A stretch of DNA of 64,000 nucleotides, from positions 3,240,877 to 3,304,876 of the forward strand of contig JAQFVV010006216.1 of the NCBI GenBank assembly GCA_028023455.1. Direction: 5' to 3'. Origin of the DNA: Epiperipatus broadwayi. Its lineage: Eukaryota > Onychophora > Udeonychophora > Euonychophora > Peripatidae. The translations under genes were made by a program, and so were the position numbers. Every line of letters starts with the position of its first letter. The stretch's first letter is position 1. The notes below the pieces were generated by a model, which had not been told where the DNA came from, did no database searches, and saw nothing but the letters and a program-made list of their open reading frames with translations. This document shows, one piece after another, positions 32,141 to 45,239 of this stretch.

Positions 32141-33429
32141 TGCGATGCACTGCAAATTCTTTTTCGGAATCAGGACTTAACCTTCTCTTTCCATTCCTCG
32201 CCCGAAGTTTTTCCCATAATCTTTTTTATCCTGCTCAATCCCATTTTCATTACATAATCTTTGTCAGCTCCATGACTTTTAAATCTAAATCCCCCTTATC
32301 TTTTCCCAAACCCAGCAAAAAAACCAAGAACCCATTTTCTATATAATCACTTTGTTTCTATTTATTCTTCCATAAATTCATTATTTGTAGCCTTTCTGCT
32401 TGCAAACCTTTACATTCAATTAACAGATGCCTAATATTTTCTATGCCTTGCTTACACAATTTGTCGACTAAATCACCCACATTTTTCTATTTGTGTGTGT
32501 ATTCACTTGTTGCTAAAGATCCTGTTCGAGCCTTAAACAGTCAACTACTTTCCTTGCTATTATCATAAATTAACTTGCATCCAATATTCTGTTTACCTCT
32601 ATATATATTTAAACTCTTTTTACTCTCCATACTAGTTCTCCATCTCTCCAAGTCCCTATTTTTTATTAATGTCATTCCTTACCACTATAACACTCAAAAT
32701 TCTCCTAACACAATCATCCCATCTTTTGTACAAGTACAATGACATAAATTCTTTATCCAAATATTCTGCATATCAGACTACTTTTCTTACACATCTTGTT
32801 ACCTTCCCTTTACTCATAATCCAATTAAATACTATTTTAGCTATTCTCTTATCATCCATAAACTGCAATCTAGCGAATATTTTTATTTTGCTTTTTACAT
32901 CTCTCATTTAAAAACTTGACCATCCCATTTCTCCTTGAATTGCCTCCTTTCCCTTCCACACCTCTGCATCTAATATATGTCTTTCTACTTCTCTTTGTAC
33001 TTTTTCTAAGTAATTTAACACTGCTTAACTAACACATAATGTATTTTACCATATGTTAAACCTGCTACTGGTAACCCTGCTGCTGCCACTCCCATTCTAG
33101 CTACATCATATTTATCATATGAAAACACTGTTAGTTTCTTTATCAGTACTGTTCTTTTTTTTTTTTGCTTCATTTACCAATTTTTTTGTCCCATTCACCC
33201 AAGAAATTTCTCTGATTACTTAAGACAATTCCCAACTAGTTATACCTCTTTACCACACTTAACTTTATAACCCCCAATAAAAAGTCTTTGTCTTCTCTTT
33301 CCCCATTATTAATGATCTTTTTTTTTATTTTTCTTCACTAAATTTAATCCCCATCTCTTTACCTACTTTTGTGCATGTCTTCAGCATAACTTTCATATCG
33401 TCCCTTCTTTCTGTGCACAAGAAGACATC

Positions 33430-34103
33430 ATTCTCGAATAAAAGATCCGGTAATGTAAATAGTCTCTTGCCACTTGTTAATGGTATCTATTCCTCTTCCT
33501 AGTCTTTTTATTGCTCTTCATTTCTGTCAAATGCAACAAAAACAAAATAGGTGATATAGGGCATCCTTACCCACCCCATTTTTAACTTTTAACTGATTCT
33601 ATATTTCCTAATTGATATGTATACTAATTATTTTCATACATTCTGTTAATAGGATGCACTAAAGCTTCATTTATTCCCAAATTTACTAAACTTACCCATA
33701 ATTTATTTCTATTTACTTTATCATATGCCTTCTCTATACCTATAAAAACCATATACAACTGTCTACCTGTATTTCTACTCATATTTATAGATTGTGTAAC
33801 TACAAATAAACTATCTTCTATATGCCTATCCGATCGAAAATTTCTTTGTTTTCCCACTATATTATTTTCTTCCATCCATTTTGGGACCCTTCCAGCCATT
33901 ATATATGCGAAAACTTTATATAACACTGACATTACTGCTATCGGTCTATAATTGTTTAAATTTCTATGATCTTCACCCTTTCCTTTAAATAGTAGCCTTA
34001 CTCTTGTATTAGTCCGACTATCCGGAAAATCTCTCGTCTGTGCCATCTTATTAAAACATGGTAATATGTTTAATTTTGTTCTATGTCTTAAATTCATTAC
34101 CAT
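33430..34103 (-). pseudogene. LINE copy 2: reverse transcriptase
   Basis: A 159-residue open frame (33624-34103) contains FKGKGEDHRNLNNYRPIAVM, then SVLYKVFAYIMAGRV. This is the RT block with N-Y-R-P-I followed by a K-x-x-x hydrophobic helix. GKQRNFRSDRHIEDSLFVV is the degraded QxGFRxGRS block, and LYMVFIGIEKAYDKVNR is palm motif A, where one catalytic Asp of the usual F-x-D is replaced by G. Beyond a frameshift, GCPISPILF (about 33560) is the usual GCPLSPxLF motif, and FENDV (about 33435) stands in place of F/Y-A-D-D. Two lost catalytic positions show it is dead. Confidence 0.8.
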
Positions 34104-34822
34104 TTCTGTTGCATGTCCATCTAAAAATCTCTTGCCTTTCTACTTTTCAATTTCTTTCCTGCCTCATTCAATTCATTTTCTGTAAATCTAATATTTCTTT
34201 TACTATATGCTTTTATGTTTGTTATCACTGTTTTTCACATCTAACATCTTTTCTATATCCATTATATACTTATTTAAGATTGTCTCTAATTCTTCTCTAG
34301 AGCTACACTCTATTCCCTCATCATCTAGTAATTACTATTTTTCTCTCCTCTACATTCTTTTAATGTATTTTCCAATTTTTTTTATCCCCATCTCTTCCAC
34401 TTTTATTAATATCCTTAATAGCACACTTATATTCTCTGCATGCTTTTTTTCTCTCTTTTACACTTTTACCATATTCTCAACCTAAATCTCTATTTGCCAC
34501 TTTTTCTACTTCACCACACCAGTCTTTATATTCATCCCCAACCAACTTCCATGGTTTCTTCAACTTTTATTTTATATTCTTCGAACTTATTCTTATCATT
34601 CATTCTCATACACATCCTTCATTATCCTTTCTATTTTTATTACTATTTGCCATCATATTACTAACCATTTTTATTACAAAGAAATTATGATCACTATCAC
34701 ATACTCTTTAATTATTATAATACACTTTAATTATCTGTATTATATTCATTCTCTTTTTCTCTACTAATACATAATCTATTTTGTGAAATATATTATTTTT
34801 AGACCATGTGTATTATCCCTCA

Positions 34823-35374
34823 TCAATATTTGATAAATTTCCAATGCTCAAATTCACTCTCTGACCAAAATTCTTCAAAAGCTGTATGCACTTCATCAAT
34901 TTTTTCAATATGCCCATTCATATTTTTTATAACCATTATTCGCTTCCACCTTTTTTTTAAATTCTGTATATCCGTAACTTGGCATTCATATATGCTAATA
35001 ATTTGACTATCTCCAGTGGCTACCAACATCCATTCTTGTCTTCCTAACAGTATTTAAATATTTTTTTGACATAACTCCTGTACCACCCTTTTTTCTTTTC
35101 TATTTATACCCTGTCATTTATCGAGTCTTCTAGGTTCTTATTCTCTTACATGTGTTTCCACTACTGCTAGTACCTCAGACTCTTCATTTTTAACTGCTTT
35201 GTTTAATTCCAGCCACTTTTCTGGTCTCCTACCACCTTGCATATTCAAATATCCAATTTTAACATATTCTTCTTTCCTAATTATTCTTTTACAAATTCTT
35301 TTGACTCTTTCTTCTCCATTACATTTATAAATAAAGTGTTTACCATTAATTTTACAGATCCATTCTCTCTCCAC
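34823..35374 (-). pseudogene. LINE copy 2: APE-type endonuclease remnant
   Basis: VKIGYLNMQGGRRPEKWLEL and then SEVLAVVETHVRE (35138-35374) match the N-terminal APE signature, with an Asn in the N-x-Q/N-G block and the catalytic Glu in the E-T-H block. SQIISIYECQVTD and KRIMVIKNMNGHIEKI (34823-35029) correspond to the next strand, where the G-D/N-F-N block would sit; here it reads KNMNG. Frameshifts separate the parts. The enzyme nicks target DNA to prime reverse transcription. Confidence 0.65.
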
Positions 35375-35639
35375 ATCTACATTTATATCTAAATCAAGTT
35401 ACCCTTTGTTTATTTTTTATATCCCATCCATTCTTCTTCTTTCTGATAATACTGCAAATTAAAACCGCACCCCATCTTTTTATGTTTCCTGAACTATATT
35501 CCTTATAAGTCAAACTTCCTAAAACTTCACTTCCTTGTTTTGCTAAGTGCATTTTATCTTTACTATATAGCTTCCTCCTCTTACTAATAAAAAAATCTCA
35601 CACATCCACAAACATATTTCCCTCGCACAATTTTTTCAA

Positions 35640-36075
35640 TCTTTCATTTATAGAACATGCCCTATTTAACATCCATTACTCCAATGGCTCTGACAAATTA
35701 TTTGTCCCTACCATAACATACACATCTCTACTTCCCTGTTTTTTTACCTTATCTGTAACATTCCTAATTCTAGCTTCAAGCAGACATTCTTTCATATCTG
35801 TTTCTATTTTTTCCTTGCAATTATATCTCCACATTCTCTCATCAGTGAGTGTCCTATCAATACTGTCTCATAGTTTACTTTCCCTATTTCATCCGTAACA
35901 TTCTCTTACATCTTCCGGACTTCCTTATCTGAACTTCCTTATCATTCCTATTCAATAATTTCTTTGTCTCTTCACACTTTGTCTTAAACGATTTTAATTT
36001 TGCTTCTACATCCTTTACCTCTTCCACCATCTTACTTCTGTGACTAACCATCTCCATTGTACTAATTTTTTTCAT
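35640..36075 (-). pseudogene. LINE copy 2: ORF1 remnant
   Basis: A charged helical segment (MVEEVKDVEAKLKSFKTKCE, 35884-36075) corresponds to the N-terminal coiled region. The esterase-like part continues in broken frames to about 35640, around the position matching GTNNL of the first copy (near 35700). It is more decayed than copy 1. Confidence 0.5.
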
Positions 36076-36845
36076 CCGTATCTTTTGTCACTCCATTAAA
36101 TACCTAGTCTATCCCATTTTCCATAACTACATTTTACTCAATTTCTCCTGACTTTCTCTCTAAACTACCTACACTTAGAAACTATTTTTTCACCTTTTTT
36201 ATCACATTTACACACTATCTACATAACCATAGACCTATTACATCCTTCCTAGTTCTTATTTAAGCATTTCAAATGATAAACCTCATCACATACAATACAC
36301 TACCACAGCATGCCTAATTCATTGGGATACAAATGCAATATATATTTTTCTTATTTTTCAAGTCTTCTACTCTATATTTAACTTTATGCTTCCTCTCCTA
36401 CTCTTCAAATCCTTTTATACAAATGGAGAAAATCTTTACTTTTTTTCAAAGTCGATTGATACACACATTTCTCAACCTTATGCCTCAAAACCTTACCTTC
36501 TTTTTTCAAATAAATCACTTCCTATCTTAAATTAAATAATTCTTTAGTAGCAAAATTACTTAAAACCAACTAATCTTACATACAACTTAGTTATAAAGCA
36601 TCCTTACTGTAACATTCCCACAACCAAACATTTTTTACTTCTATATTTAAAATGGCGTAATGAAATACTTTCCAAATGTTATCAATATTATTCCTGCTTT
36701 TTCCAAATCCAATTAAATCTATTTCTTTTAACCCCAATTTTCTCTCCACGTCCATATGGTAAGCACATAATTTTTATAGCATTCTCTGATGATATTCGCA
36801 AAAAAAAAAATATATAAACTTTAACTTATTTTGTCAGAACAAAAC

Positions 36846-37087
36846 AGCCACATCAGCACAGCAAGTTAAATTATAGTACCAATCTCTCCATACAATAGTG
36901 CCACTAAGTGCAACTCTTTACAATCACTGGATGCAGGAAGGTTTGTGTATAAAATCCCATCTAATGCCTACTCATCCAACATCCATAAACTATTTTCTAG
37001 CTTGTGGCCTTTGGGGCCTTGGATTTGAGAGCACTGCAGTATTGTATGGAGAGTTTGATATTCTTATTAATTTGCATATATATATAT
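36846..37087. other. Short spacer, no feature
   Basis: Non-repetitive sequence ending in a (TA)n run at 37075-37087, where the solo LTR is inserted. A 64-residue open frame overlaps it without recognisable motifs. Confidence 0.4.
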
Positions 37088-39302
37088 TGTAACGATCCGG
37101 AGAATGTAGACTTACGTAAACTGCACTACAGGGCGCCATCTAGGCATTTGAACCTAGAAAAATTTATAAAGTAGGCAGATACGTAAGTAAAAAAAAAAAA
37201 AAATTTTTTTTTTTTTTTTAAATTTTGATTCCGGTCATTAGCCCATGTCACTAGCTCAGTGGAATAGCAGAGATTTAATAAGATAATCTAAGAGTATATA
37301 TAAAAAAAAGAATAAAATAAGCCACTGCCAGTAATTAACGGTACAAACATTTATTTATGCACAAATATATAAGATTTAAAATTATTTTAGTATTAGTTTT
37401 ACATTTTAACATTTAACATTATTTTTAACTTTACCTTAAATTTTAATTTACATTTTAATTTCTATTATATTATAAGTTTACATTTTAATTAAGTTCACAC
37501 AGATGGGATTATAAAAGCTTGTTTTAATATGTTGCTATAGATCGGTTACATAGATTACACAGTTAAAAACATTTCAAAGTAAACATAAACGATCAAAATA
37601 TAAAATCATTGATTACTGACAATTGCGGAGGGAAATTTATACGTAACCCAATAGTATTCACCATAAGATACTTGCATTGTCACCAATAACTTAAAAGACA
37701 TCCGAATAAATACATTTTAGATACTCACCATAAGGTATCATTATTTATCGAATGTCTATATATTTTGATCAAATATGGAAACGCAAAACATAGTTAACCA
37801 ATAAACAATCCACGCAAGCGTCTATAAACAACTTAAATTTAATGCATTTTTATTTAGGGTCGAGTATGAATAGACCATATAAATTTGCTTTTGAAAATAA
37901 ACATTCTATCCCTATTTAACCTTAGGCTAAAATTCGCAGTCAAACTGGCATCAATCCATCTGATATATCGATGTATTCAATGTAATTCGGAATACGGCAG
38001 CACCAAAAAGATTAAGAAAAGACATTGACTCTCAATCAGATAGGAATATTACATCTATCTAACGAGAAGAACAATAAAAAAAAACTCCATAGAAAGGAAC
38101 TGCGTTCTCCGTCTTATAATTCCTTCCATAGGCAAACGGGTGAGTGCGGCGTATATATAAACGATTCTGCCAGTAGCGAATCTCCGACTACATCTACTAA
38201 CTACATCAATATATCCAATCCATTGACCCAATCTAACAACGACATAAATAACCTAAGATTACCCTCCCCTAATATAACTTTACAAATCTATACAGCCATT
38301 CACGCCCGACTTAAGTTTAACATTTATATCATTTAACTTAACGGAAAACAGAAACCATAATAAAACTTAAAGAACAAAAAATAAATGGAAATGATTTTAC
38401 ACAAATAAATAAAAAATACATCAAATAACATTTTAACTACTTTAGTCAGATAGGAAACTAATGCAATTATTTTAAATACGAAAAGTTTTTAATTTAATGT
38501 TCATTAATTGTAAAGTTCTTACGGTTTTAAACAGTTCATCTTTATCTGTCGTTTGTAAGTTTGAACGGGAATTCCCACGCCGTCCTGAAGATATTGATAT
38601 ACATTTAGCCGATGTTTTATTTATTCATTCGGAGGTTTTTGAATCTAGTTGGTCCTCAATGTAGAAAACGATAGTTCATTTCACTTTTCTTTAACAGCTG
38701 AAAGAATTGACCGTGCGTCTGTCAATTCCTTCACCTCCAACTCCGTACTAATTAATACCTATAGTCACATCGTAATAATCAATAATCACTAACTAATAAT
38801 TTCCAAACTTGTCCTTTTTATATTAATGTGAAGGATTGAATTTACATTACGTCACCGATGCGATGTTCCTTTCGCTGCGGTTCGATTCCACAGGGATTTC
38901 TTCTTATTTGCTAACAGTTTCTATTGTTTTCCTATCTGACCGATGTTTTTACATTTAAATGCCCAAGGCTGGTTTACATTTAACTAATTAACAATCATTT
39001 CCATTTCTGATTAATTAACCTGTTTTCCAAATCAAAAATATATTTAAAGATAAATTTAAAGATATAATTTTATCTCCAAATCTTTTTAAAATTTAGTTTT
39101 AAAATACTTTTTCTTTAATAAAGTTTTATTTTAATAATTTTTCATTATCTGTGCAATTTAACATTTACGAGTTTAAGATGATATTTAATTTCAATTTTTA
39201 ATTCTTAAAGAAAATTTTTAAATGAGAACTTTATAATTTACTTTCATGTTTAATAAATATATAAAAAAAAAAACAATGTAACGAACGTCCGTGCTCGTTA
39301 CA
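37088..39302 (-). repeat. Solo LTR of the LARD-like family
   Basis: 2215 bp bounded by TGTAACGA and TCGTTACA within an AT dinucleotide run on both sides, so target duplication is plausible but not provable. It aligns to 3090-5340 in reverse, with the subtype-B tail (GTAAACTGCACTACAGGGCG near 37112). The promoter motifs are retained (TTACGTCA at 38847-38854). It is diverged by roughly 15 percent from the copies at 1-5340. There is no internal sequence on either side, consistent with LTR-LTR recombination. An A15-T18 run lies at about 37186-37220. Confidence 0.8.
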
Positions 39303-41349
39303 ATATATATATATATAGCTGTTGTATATGGGTTTTTTTATTACTTTTTATATTTTGTTTTCTAGCTTATGGGGCATTCTTCTCATCTGTCCACAGATTT
39401 TTCTACCCATTTGTAGATGCTATCTAGGTGGTTAAAATTGCTGAGTTTTTGAATTTGCTGCTTCCATGCATATCATTTTTTCTCTTTTTTACTTTCTTCA
39501 CTTCACCTTCAAACATCATGTGATTCAGAACTCAGCAATTTTAAAATAAAGATTATTTTTTTAAAAAAAATCTATTTATATTATAATTGATAAACAACTT
39601 TTCATTTTATCAGAGATAAAAATCTTAATTTTTTTTATTTTTAAAAAATCTGTTAATATAGTAATTGATAAACAACTTTTCATTTCTTGAGAGATGAAGA
39701 TCTTCCATCTTGTTTTTATTTTTCAAAAATAAAAAATATATATAAAATAAAACTATATACAATTTTTTTTTTTTACAGTTGTGTAATAAAAATTAAACAT
39801 ATATATTATTATTAAAATGTGGTATAATTTTGTTACATGCTCATTTTATATATCTAAACTTTTTAATAAGTTTAACTTAACTAAATTTCTATTTATTCAG
39901 CAGCTAACATAAGAAGAAATATTTTTTCCAAATATCTATTTTCAATATAACTTTTATTTTTATGTATTTATATCCAACTCACTTCTTTATTGTAATGGAT
40001 AGTAAAAATTTATATACATCAACTAATCTTTAATTTATCCCCATCTTTAATAAGTATAATTCATTTCTTTTCTCTAACATCTATAAAAATTAATATTTTT
40101 TTTCATAAAAACTCTAAAGTCCTATCTTCAAATTGCTTTATTATTTTCAGTATTTCTGTTTACAACATTATTTATCATTCACCAACATTAAAGCTTTAAT
40201 TTTTTTTCTTTCTAAGTCTTATCAATATCTAAAATCCCAATACCATTTCATTATTATCTTCTTTTTTAACTAAAACATTACTTCTCTTTATATTCTACTG
40301 CCATCTATTGTAGTTCAGAAGATTATTTTTTTTGCACTGTGCAGTATTTCATTATTACACTTTAAAGCTAAAGATCCTTTACTTGAATCTGAGTTCTAGT
40401 CATTTCCCAATGTTCACACTGCATATGATTCTCAAGCAACAAACCTTTTGGTAACTTTTATAATTAAATCTTTTTTGGATATTTGTTTTAAACATTACTA
40501 ATATTTTAGAACAATAGAGATTATGTTGTTTATTATTTATCATTTCTAGTTTATTTTAAAAATTTTAAGAATTTTTTGTGAAACTGCAGGATATTGAAAG
40601 AAATGAACGATTGTATTTTTCCCTGACTAATACAATATTGATTGCTCATAGTATGTGTTGTTAGTTTATTTAATGTTTATTTATTAAAATATCAATCTTA
40701 CTAGTATTCTGTGTGAGAATTTGTTTTGTGCTTCTCAAATTTTCTAAGTTAATATATAAACTTTAACTAATGAAAATTATTTATACAAATTATTTTTTTT
40801 AATTCTTCTTTTATTTTTAATGCCCTGTAGTGCTGCAGAATTATTTATGTCTTTATTCTAGTCTAATTTTAACTTGTCTATGAGTTATAAAAATTGTTTA
40901 ATATATTCTATTTGTCTTAAATTTTAAACTCTGGATTGATTTGTTTGCTGAAGAGAGATTTGAGTGGCTGAAGAATTATTTTTAACTGTTACTTTTTTTG
41001 TATACATCTTATAAATGCCTTTTGATAGACATTCACAATTTGTTATTTGTTTGCAAAAAAGGAACTTTTTGATTAAAAAAAAAATCTTTCAAAAGTTATA
41101 ATCATTGAAAGACAAAATAGTATTCACTCAACAATTTTTATATTTATACTATTGAACAAAAACTTATTAAAGAAAAATGCCAATATCTATAAAGCTGATC
41201 ATTATTAAGTAATCTAAAGGATTACTAAATACTTTTAAAGTTAGTATTTATATACATTGTTGTATTTCTAATTTTATAGATTATTTTTATCTATTTTCAC
41301 ATATTTTTGGATTTTTTAGAAGTAATTGTAATTCTAATATTTTATTCAG
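39303..41349. other. Probable XRN1 intron, no exon recognised
   Basis: Highly A+T-rich. The exon at 41350 needs an upstream exon ending two bases into a codon; I could not find one here. Two near-copies of AATTGATAAACAACTTTTCATTT lie at about 39585 and 39661 (77-bp apart). Confidence 0.4.
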
Positions 41350-41433
41350 ATTTCCCGAAGTTTTTGAAGCTGTTAATAATTGTGTGGGAGGAGAAACACA
41401 TCTTTTTGAAGATATTTTTCCAGAGGAGAATGG
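41350..41433 (+). CDS. XRN1: XRN1 5'-3' exoribonuclease, internal exon
   Basis: XRN1 is the cytoplasmic enzyme that degrades decapped mRNA from the 5' end. This 84-bp exon lies between ATTTTATTCAG and GTAAGT. It reads one base, then FPEVFEAVNNCVGGETHLFE and DIFPEEN, then two bases. Those two bases plus the first base of the exon at 49804 make a Gly codon, so the frame runs into the next exon. By itself the exon is too short to name. Its identity rests on the perfect phase match to the following exons, which are clearly XRN1, and on an acidic, Phe-rich sequence of the kind expected before the linker to the SH3-like region. It could belong to an alternative transcript. Confidence 0.65.
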
Positions 41434-41541
41434 GTAAGTGGAAATATTTAAAATTTTTGAATAGTTATAACCATATAATTACTATGGAAAATGGGTAATT
41501 TCTTAACTATAAATTTAATGAAAAAAACCCCAAAGTATTTC

Positions 41542-42445
41542 AAGTACACCTGGGTCTTGTTTTATGCGGTAGATAGGTTCCTCAGAAAACGCACACAAAA
41601 GAAATCGCACAAAAATAGACTTAACTTACCTTGAAAAATGGGGAATAGGTTCTGTAATTTTCAGAAATCGTATAAAAGCAAAGCAACAAGAAAAAATTAC
41701 TTTAAAATTCGCATTAAAAAGGTAAGGAAATAAAGTATGACTAATAAAAAATTTCAAATATTTGAAAAAAATTAATACAAGACAAACTTTTTTTTATTAA
41801 CTACAGTATTTAATTTTACATTTTTTCATACATATTTTAATCATTACCGCTATTTGACAATATGCATTTGTTTGTGAACTGGTAAGAAATCAGATTCGTG
41901 ATTTGATGTACAACTAGCGCCACTTCTGTCTTGTGCTGTGTTAATGGTTCTCTGTTTCTATATTAAAAAAATGAGATCGCAATCAAAACAAAAAGATTAT
42001 ACATTATCATTAGAAAGATTGTTTTCAGTTTACAAAATCAATAAAATCTTCGTTATTTATTTTAAAAAATCTAAAAAATTATTTATTTCTGTTATATCTA
42101 GCAAAATACGTTTTAAAAGTTTAAAATTTTTGAATAATTATTGAGATATTTTTGTACGTAAGTATAAATCTATTATTATTATTTACTCATTAGTATAAGT
42201 AGGTTATTTACATAGAAACTAATATTCTAAATACAGCTTCAGGCCATATTCATGTTAGCTGCTAATATAACGTTATATTTTTGAGAAAAAAAAGTATTTC
42301 AAGTAAAAATAAGTTATTAATAATTTAAATTTATTGATATCTAATAAATATAGTGAAATGTGAAAGATATTAAGAAGAAACATGAATCGTATAAGTTCAA
42401 AATCGCATTAAAATAATCCACATAAAAAGAGACCCAAGTGTACTT
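41542..42445. mobile_element. TIR DNA transposon in the XRN1 intron
   Basis: AAGTACACCTGGGTCT at 41542 and its near-perfect inverse AGACCCAAGTGTACTT at 42430-42445 are the ends. Similarity continues inward (TTTTATGCGG, then AAATCGCA-type motifs on both sides). About 900 bp with one 68-residue open frame (41938-42144) that resembles no transposase. The target duplication is unclear. It starts only 108 bp after the XRN1 exon. Confidence 0.65.
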
Positions 42446-43071
42446 ATTTAGATTTTTGATAGATCATCATGTAACTATGTTCTCTATAGTGATGTGGTAA
42501 AATTATGGATTGGAGAGCTAGAATAAATATTAATTCTTTATTTTTGGCATTTGAACATTTTATGATCTTGAGAAATTAATCTTATTATTATTATTATATA
42601 CTGAACTACTTATTCGACATCTTATTTTTATTTTTTTAAAAAATATTACTTGTTATCAAGTGAGGGCTGACATTTGAAGATAATATGATGAATGAAATAA
42701 AGCAAACTGTATGGTGTTGAACTCATTGTAAAGTCTCTTAATTTAGTATGGAATTTCTAAATATATTAATGAAAGACTAAACTAAAATAATATTAAAAAT
42801 TGTTTTTTACAATGATAAGTGAGCTCATTTTATAAGTGTTTATGCTTCAAAATTAAATATAGAGAAAGTTTTTAACCTTTGTTTATTAATGTTATTACAT
42901 TAATATCATTAAATGATTGAATTTTTCTTTTTAAAAAACTTATTGTTGGTAAGGACAATTTTTATTAGTTTTAACTTTCATGGAAATTTTTTTATCAAGA
43001 TGGCATTCATTAAAAAAAATGTTTTAAATACTTTCTGAATTAATTTTCATATTTAAGAAAAGATGGCACAA

Positions 43072-43179
43072 GACTTATTGATTAAACTTTATCCGAAAAT
43101 TTTTCAAAATTATTGGAACTATATTGAAGCAATGGATCTGAAGTCCGATTCATGCTTCACAGCCTTCTATAAACTTGGT
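43072..43179 (+). other. Unidentified short coding-like stretch
   Basis: MAQDLLIKLYPKIFQNYWNY followed by IEAMDLKSDSCFTAFYKLG reads like protein and is bounded by AG on the left and by GTTAGT on the right. Its phase does not fit between the XRN1 exons at 41350 and 49804. It may be a transposon remnant or an alternative exon. I do not recognise it. Confidence 0.25.
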
Positions 43180-43439
43180 TAGTATTATAGACCTGAATTA
43201 AGTTTATAGTCCAATATCAGCAGGGTTTGCATTAAAGCTAAAATTAATTACGTTTATATAATTTGTATTTGCATTTAACTATTTCATTTTAAATAAATTC
43301 CATTTCAAGATTAAATTTTTGTTAATAAAAATTACTTGTCAAACCTATTAGTCAAACATATATATGCATCAAGCGTATATATATGAGTTAATTCAAAATT
43401 CTGCTGAAATAAAATCCTTATATTATTAAAAGAAATAAT

Positions 43440-45180
43440 ATATTTTTTTGTTAAAATCTTGTTAAAATATGGCGTATGATTTCATTTTGAGATAAGCCCG
43501 CCAACATTTTCTAAAGGAATGTATGTTTTAATTAGTGAGCCCATTCAAGTCAAATTAAAGATGGCTTTCTCTTTCTTTTTTAATTAATAAAATTCAAACT
43601 TTATAGAAAGAAATTTAGAATAAAAAAGTAAAAGTTATTTTTAGAAAATGTTACCTTGAAACTAAGGAGCGTGTGGGTGGGCTTATCAAGATCTAAGATC
43701 ATACAAACAATAGAAGGTAGCTTACAAAAAAGTTATAAATAGGAGAGTGAACAAAAGACTTGGCATTGAGATTTTCCTTTTGGAAAGGGCTATTCAGAGT
43801 TTTCTTGTTGGCATTCAGATTTCTTTTTGGAGAACTCTTTCAGATTTTGCTTGTGAAGATTTTATTCCAAAAAGTTAGACAACTGTCGTCTTCAAAATCA
43901 TGGAGAAGTTTGAATATGCTCAAGCTAAAAGTCTATGAATTTGATGGATTCTACTATGCTTGGTTAGGCAAATAAATAGCTTTGCCTATCGCCGAGGTTT
44001 CTAAATACCATCAAAATGCCTTAGTATCCACTCAATAGTTATCTGAACTCTGTGCCGTGTCTGTAGGACTTTTCATAAAAGCATGCTACTTATTTCCATT
44101 TTCCTTGTCCGGGAAAATACCTATCGATGGTCGGATCAAGCCACGAACGCCGTAGGAAACATGACCAAGGAACCAGGACGGTAATCATATCTCTCCTCCA
44201 TTGAACTATTTACTTTCTACCCTTTTGTTCATACCTTTCTTAATTGAATTATATTATGAATTGTTTTATTTAATGATATTTGTAATGTAACCATTTTTAT
44301 TAGACTAGTCTTAAATATATATATGTGTGATCATCTATCTATATTTAACCTTTTTTCCTTCGCTATTCTTCATTACTAACATGTGTAAATATTTTGTATT
44401 CCATTGCGGTTAAGTTTAAAAGTTAATTTTTTTCATTTAAAATCTCTTTCCAATTTTATTTATGTTTCTAAATTCTATACGAGTAAGTTTCCTTTGTTTG
44501 CCAACTTGATCTCCTCAATAACGCCTCTTTTGTCCGCCAGTAGCTTATTACGTATATATGATTTAGCTATATACGTTTTAAATAATTTTTAAACTGTTTT
44601 TAGCGCAAAGCAATTAGAAAATGCTTTGCGAAAGATTTTTACTATTGTACTTTATCGAGGAGATTCAAGTTGACAATTTTATTAAAATTGGGAAGAAAAG
44701 ACTTAGACCGCAAAAATATTATATCGTTTAATCTGTTTTCATTGTCTAATTAGTTTTCATGAATTTAGGGGAATAGCGGAGGCCATTAAATCATTATTAT
44801 TTTAAAGTCATTAATTAAATATCTTATTTAACTAACAAGCTTGAGTTTGCTAATTTTATTCTAATGCTTTGTGTTACTTTTCCAATGATTACAGGCACGC
44901 AAAACACATGTTTCTTAGTACTTTTATTGCACATTTAACTATTTAGCTCTGTAGGTGTTCCCGTCCATGTCTCTACCGCTGAGGCTAAGCTTGGCCGGTT
45001 GAAAAATAATTTATGTATGGCTCACATAGTGTTGTGGGTTCGTAATTAGCCTCAAGAATAGGCGAACAGGGCAGAGGTCATAGTATTCTTGATTTAATAT
45101 CTCGCATATGGATGGCCTTGAGGTACTTTCGCCTAGTATTCGAACTGGGTTAAACCAACATACATCATCTGACTGTCACA
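43440..45180 (+). other. Candidate solo LTR or other promoter-bearing insertion
   Basis: Less A+T-rich than the surrounding intron. TATAAATAGG at 43734-43743 is followed about 25 bp later by GACTTGGCATTGAG, a possible initiator. Downstream lies a structured-looking G+C-rich stretch (44040-44190, GATGGTCGGATCAAGCCACG) and another at 44955-45150. Boundaries and primer sites are not visible and there is no second copy, so an LTR is only a suggestion. Confidence 0.3.
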
Positions 45181-45239
45181 ATATATTAATAAGGCAAGGA
45201 GCAAAATATTTAACAATTTTTTTATCATTAAAAAACTAG

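Larger units (their letters stand above)
32141..36845 (-). mobile_element. Near full-length dead LINE, copy 2 (CR1/Jockey-like)
   Basis: Same element as 13921-18800, same strand, better preserved in the endonuclease and reverse transcriptase. Order on the - strand: ORF1 remnant (about 35640-36075), APE-type endonuclease (34823-35374), reverse transcriptase (about 33430-34103), C-terminal Cys/His segment (about 32380-32490). Both copies end 3' at a GATGCAYTG motif. The two copies differ at many positions and share no flanks, so they are independent old insertions. Confidence 0.8.

Noticed and set aside
40591-40653. Possible exon DIERNERLYFSLTNTILIAH between an AG and GTATGT
   Set aside because: Its phase does not join to the exon at 41350, and I see no clear XRN1 similarity.
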